Assembly (NCBI RefSeq): GCF_000716785.1
Contig: NZ_JNYY01000003.1
Span: 124,001 to 188,000 of the forward strand
Source of the DNA: Amycolatopsis vancoresmycina
GTDB taxonomy: Bacteria > Actinomycetota > Actinomycetes > Mycobacteriales > Pseudonocardiaceae
Length of the DNA stretch: 64,000 nucleotides
Reading direction: 5' to 3'
Part shown: piece after piece, positions 61,501 through 64,000 of the stretch
Layout: the number at the start of each line of letters is the position of its first letter
How positions within the stretch are numbered: position 1 is the first letter of the stretch
Made by a program: the position numbers and the translations under genes
The notes under the pieces: model-generated
What the model was told of the DNA's origin: nothing
Databases searched by the model: none
The model's input: only the letters and a program-made list of their open reading frames with translations

Positions 61501-64000
61501 ATCCACTCGCGCCCGGACGAGTTCACCCCGTGGACCCGGCACGCGACCGGCCTCCTGACCGAGGACGCCGGTGGCGCCGAACCACTCGGGACCTGGCCGC
61601 CCGCCGGAGCGTCGCGCGCCGAGCTGGCCGGCTTCTACCCGGCGATGGCGGCCACCGGCGTCGACTACGGCCCGGCGTTCCGCGGCCTGCGCGCGGTGTG
61701 GACCCGGGGCAGCGATGTCTTCGCCGAGGTCGAGCTGCCCGAAGCCCTGCGCGGGGAGGCGGCCCGGTTCGGGCTGCACCCGGCGTTGCTGGACGCGGCC
61801 CTGCACGCGGCCGGGTTCGGCGCGCTGGCGGCGGGGGACGGGCCGAGGCTGCCGTTCGCGTGGAGCGGCGTCTCTCTAGCCGCCTCCGGGGCGACCGTCC
61901 TGCGGGTGGCGCTGACACCCGTGTCCGCGGACACCGTCGCGCTGACCTTCGCCGACGAAACCGGTGCCCCGGTCGGCGCGGTCCGGGCGCTCTCGCTGCG
62001 CACCCCGGCGAAAACCACCCGTGCCGACGCCCTTTTCGAGGTGACCTGGACCGAGGTGGCCGTCACCGAACTGACCGGCGACTTCGAGGTGTTCCGCGTG
62101 CCGGACGGTTCGGTGCGGGAGGTGACCACGGCCGTCCTCGCGCGGCTCCAGGAGTGGCTCGGCGGGCCGGACGGACTGCTCGTGGTGCACACGACCGGCG
62201 CGGTTTCGGCCGACGGCGAGGACGTCACCGATCTCGCCGCCGCGGCCGTGACCGGCCTGGTGCGGTCGGCCCAGACCGAGAACCCCGGCCGGTTCGTGCT
62301 GCTGGACGCCGGCGAGGTCCCGGCGGAACTGCCGCTCGGCGAACCCCAGCTGGCGTTGCGTTCCGGGACCTGGCGCGCCCCGCGGCTCGCGCGGGCATCC
62401 ATTGTGGACAACACGCCGGACTGGGGTGACGGCGCGGTGCTGATCACCGGCGCGTCCGGCCTGCTCGGCGGCCTGGTCGCCCGGCACCTGGTCACCGGCC
62501 ACGGCGTCCGGCGGCTCCTGCTGCTGTCCCGCCGCGAACCCGCGGACCTCGCCCACGAACTCGCCGGGCTGGGCGCCACCGCGACGGCCGTCGCCTGCGA
62601 CGTCGCCGACCGCGCGCGGCTGGCCGAAGTCCTGGCCGGGCACCACGTGTCGGCGGTCGTCCACGCGGCCGGTGTGCTCGACGACGGCGTCCTCGAATCC
62701 CTCACCCCGGACCGGCTGGCGGCGGTCCTGCGGCCCAAGGCCGAGGCGGCGCTCAACCTCCACGAACTCACCACGGACCTCTCCGCGTTCGTCCTGTTCT
62801 CCTCCTTCGCGGCCACCACCGGCGGCGCGGGGCAGGCCGGTTACGCCGCCGCGAACGCGTTCCTCGACGCCCTCGCGCAGCACCGCCGCGCCCACGGCCT
62901 GCCCGCCGTCGCCCTGGCCTGGGGACTCTGGGCCGAAGCCAGCTCGATGACCGGCCACCTCGCCGACGGCGACCGGCGCCGCATGGCGGGCGCGGGCATG
63001 ACGCCCCTCGACACCGAGTTCGGCCTGGCGCTGTTCGACCGGGCCGTCGCCGCGGACCGGGCCGTGCTCGCGCCGGTCCGGCTCGAACTCGCGGCGCTGC
63101 GCCGTCAGCCGGTGACGCCCACGCTGTTCCACGGCCTGCTTCCGCCGGCCCGGCGGCAGGCGACGGCGGCGGCCGCGCAGACTTCGTTCGCGGACCGGCT
63201 GGCCGCGCTCGGCGAGGACGACCGCGTCCGGCAGGTCCTGGACCTCGTCCGCGAGCTGGTCGCGGGGGTGCTCGGGTACGCCTCAGGAGCCGCCGTCGAA
63301 CCGGCGCGCGCGTTCAAGGAGCTGGGCTTCGACTCCCTGACCGCCCTCGAACTGCGCAACCGCCTCGCGGCCGAGACCGGCCTGCGGCTGCCGGCGACGC
63401 TCGTCTTCGACCACCCGACCCCGCAGGCCCTGACCCGGTACGTCGTCGAACGCGGGTCCGGTGCGGCGGCGCCGGTGGTGGTGCGGGAGCGGCGGGTGGA
63501 CGGCGACCCGATCGTCGTCGTCGGCATCGGCTGCCGCTACCCCGGCGGGGTCCGCGGCCCGGAGGACCTGTGGGACCTCGTCGCCGCCGGCCGCGACGCC
63601 GTCGGCGGCCTCCCGGACGACCGCGGCTGGGACGCCGACGCGCTCTACGACCCCGACCCGGACCACCCCGGCACCAGCTACGCCAAGGAAGGCGCGTTCC
63701 TCTACGACGCCGCCGACTTCGACGCGGGCTTCTTCGGCATCTCGCCCCGCGAGGCACTGGCCATGGACCCGCAGCAACGGCTGCTGCTGGAGACGTCCTG
63801 GGAGGCTCTGGAACGCGCGGGCATCGACCCGGAATCGTTGCGCGGCAGCCGGACCGGCGTCTTCACCGGCGTGATGTACTCCGACTACGCGTCCCGGCCG
63901 CTCGCCGTGCCCGAAGGCGTCGAAGGGTTCCTCGGCACCGGCAGCTCGGCGAGCGTGGTGTCCGGCCGCATCGCCTACGCCTTCGGCCTCGAAGGCCCCG
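58522..64000 (+). CDS. Type I modular polyketide synthase, subunit F (5' part): one module plus start of a second KS
   Basis: ATG 58522 opens MDNEEKLRYFLKRVTADL, a class 1a docking coiled coil, and the frame stays open to the end of the window (1826 codons). Module F1: KS Cys 204 (59131-59133); AT from residue 547, Ser 638 (60433-60435), YASH 60727-60738, so methylmalonyl; DH His 934 (61321-61323) in HRVGGDILVP and Asp 1091 (61792-61794); KR with TGASGLLGG (near 62449), LDD 62677-62685, Tyr 1441 (62842-62844), B1; ACP Ser 1605 (63334-63336). A second KS begins at 63511 and is cut before its Cys. Remaining modules, and possibly the thioesterase, lie downstream. Confidence 0.96.
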   Translation, partial: MDNEEKLRYFLKRVTADLQDTRRRLQEAQATEPVAIVGLGCRFPGGVRTPAQLWDLVERGRDAISGFPADRGWELGSLYDPDPETPGTSYVREGGFLDGVADFDAGFFGISPREALAMDPQQRLLLETSWEALEHAGIRPPSLKGSRTGVFVGSNGQDYGTLMLGSAEALEGHLATSNAASVLSGRVAYAFGLEGPTLTVDTACSSSLVALHLAVQALRQGECDLALAGGVTVLPTPGSFIAFSRLRGLAPDGRCKAFAESADGTSWGEGSGVVVVERLADARRHGHPVLAVVRGSAVNSDGASNGLTAPNGPSQQRVIRTALADARLSTSDVDVVEAHGTGTTLGDPIEAQALLATYGQERETPLWLGSVKSNIGHTQAAAGVAGVIKMVMAMRHGVLPPTLHVDEPSSRVDWSAGSVELLTERREWPSDRPRRAAVSAFGMSGTNVHTILEQAEDVPAAGPDEPGRVVPWVLSARSPEALRAQAAALAGVAGPIGDVGLSLASTRSAFDHRAVVVGDRDGLTAGLAALAGDVPAPAVVKGTAEAGKVAMVFPGQGSQWAGMAVDLLAESPVFAARMAGCADALSSFVDWTLTDVIRDAAMLERVDVVQPALFAVMVSLAELWRSYGVEPAAVVGHSQGEIAAAVVSGALSLEDGARVVALRSQAILALAGGGGMLSIAEPADAVAARIAPWGERLSVAAINGPAAVVVSGAPDALDELLAACTDVRAKRVPVDYASHSPQVERLRDRLLDALAPIRPGRTTTGFFSTVTGTWLDGPELDAGYWYANLRRPVRLDTAVEALAGQGFRTFVEASPHPVLTMAIGGGEVTALGSLRRDDGGLARFHTSLADAWVHGVDVRWDDAFPGACRTELPTYAFQHERYWPRLVSAGDASGLGLTSAQHPLLGAVVALAGSGGAVLTGKLSLSGLPWLADHRVGGDILVPGTAFVELALRAGDQVGRRALEELTLETPLVLPAQGGVHVQVSVTEDGELAIHSRPDEFTPWTRHATGLLTEDAGGAEPLGTWPPAGASRAELAGFYPAMAATGVDYGPAFRGLRAVWTRGSDVFAEVELPEALRGEAARFGLHPALLDAALHAAGFGALAAGDGPRLPFAWSGVSLAASGATVLRVALTPVSADTVALTFADETGAPVGAVRALSLRTPAKTTRADALFEVTWTEVAVTELTGDFEVFRVPDGSVREVTTAVLARLQEWLGGPDGLLVVHTTGAVSADGEDVTDLAAAAVTGLVRSAQTENPGRFVLLDAGEVPAELPLGEPQLALRSGTWRAPRLARASIVDNTPDWGDGAVLITGASGLLGGLVARHLVTGHGVRRLLLLSRREPADLAHELAGLGATATAVACDVADRARLAEVLAGHHVSAVVHAAGVLDDGVLESLTPDRLAAVLRPKAEAALNLHELTTDLSAFVLFSSFAATTGGAGQAGYAAANAFLDALAQHRRAHGLPAVALAWGLWAEASSMTGHLADGDRRRMAGAGMTPLDTEFGLALFDRAVAADRAVLAPVRLELAALRRQPVTPTLFHGLLPPARRQATAAAAQTSFADRLAALGEDDRVRQVLDLVRELVAGVLGYASGAAVEPARAFKELGFDSLTALELRNRLAAETGLRLPATLVFDHPTPQALTRYVVERGSGAAAPVVVRERRVDGDPIVVVGIGCRYPGGVRGPEDLWDLVAAGRDAVGGLPDDRGWDADALYDPDPDHPGTSYAKEGAFLYDAADFDAGFFGISPREALAMDPQQRLLLETSWEALERAGIDPESLRGSRTGVFTGVMYSDYASRPLAVPEGVEGFLGTGSSASVVSGRIAYAFGLEGP
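58621..63446 (+). other. Module F1: KS-AT(methylmalonyl)-DH-KR(B1)-ACP
   Basis: Same architecture as B1 and B3, but with an intact HxxxGxxxxP in DH and the catalytic Ser present in KR (FSSFAATTGG). The KS departs from neighbours with ADGTSWGEGSGVVVVERL and SFIAFSRLRGLAPDG, so it may have a different origin or substrate. Expected product: a 2-methyl alkene. Confidence 0.93.
63511..64000 (+). other. Start of module F2: partial ketosynthase
   Basis: About 163 residues of a KS beginning IVVVGIGCRYPGGVRGPEDL, with ISPREALAMDPQQRLLLE, ending at FGLEGP about nine residues before the expected active-site Cys. Extender choice and reduction of this module cannot be read from the window. Confidence 0.92.

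Overview
The window is 64 kb of very GC-rich DNA (about 73% by eye, G/C-ending codons). It is filled almost wall to wall, on the + strand only, by six giant modular type I polyketide synthase (PKS) genes. Base composition, codon use, the class of docking domains and the presence of methylmalonyl-CoA-selective acyltransferases point to an actinomycete, probably a Pseudonocardiales member such as Amycolatopsis (inference; there is no species marker here). No rRNA, tRNA, CRISPR, transposase, regulator or tailoring gene is present.

Layout: (1) 3-4406, the 3' end of PKS gene A, one module whose KS is cut by the window edge; (2) 4407-4596, the only real intergenic gap, holding a perfect 15-bp hairpin terminator followed by a promoter-like region with TTAGGGG repeats; (3) 4597-18966, gene B, three modules; (4) 18967-34245, gene C, three modules, its ATG abutting the stop of B; (5) 34275-43226, gene D, two modules, preceded by a 9-codon ORF that links it to C; (6) 43259-58489, gene E, three modules; (7) 58522 to beyond 64000, gene F, one complete module and the start of a second KS. 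B to F are spaced by at most 32 bases and probably form one transcript.

Read colinearly, the modules are: A malonyl (mal)/KR A1; B1 methylmalonyl (mm)/DH-KR B1 (KR catalytic Ser replaced by Ala); B2 mm/degenerate KR; B3 mm/DH-KR B; C1 mm/KR A1; C2 mal/KR A1; C3 mal/DH-ER-KR; D1 mm/KR A2; D2 mm/KR A1; E1 mal/DH-ER-KR; E2 mal/KR B; E3 mal/KR B; F1 mm/DH-KR B; F2 unknown. This predicts a long, polyhydroxylated, partly methylated reduced polyketide (6 acetate-type and 7 propionate-type extensions here) with a C=C(Me)-C(=O)-CH(Me)-CH=C(Me) stretch from gene B. Loading module and chain-release domain are not in the window, so start and end of the chain, ring size and the compound are unknown. Each complete subunit end carries a class 1a-type docking helix region. 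The docking ends fall into two sequence classes that fit the order A-B-C-D-E-F.

Beyond the PKS logic the sequence shows: Gly/Ala-rich tandem repeats grown inside non-catalytic loops of three or four modules; patchwork malonyl AT domains that share rare ATA codons and a common 4-residue deletion; and a striking excess of a 13-bp interrupted palindrome GTCC-N5-GGAC inside the coding regions (38 copies counted by hand), sometimes in a different reading frame, which looks like a DNA-level signal.
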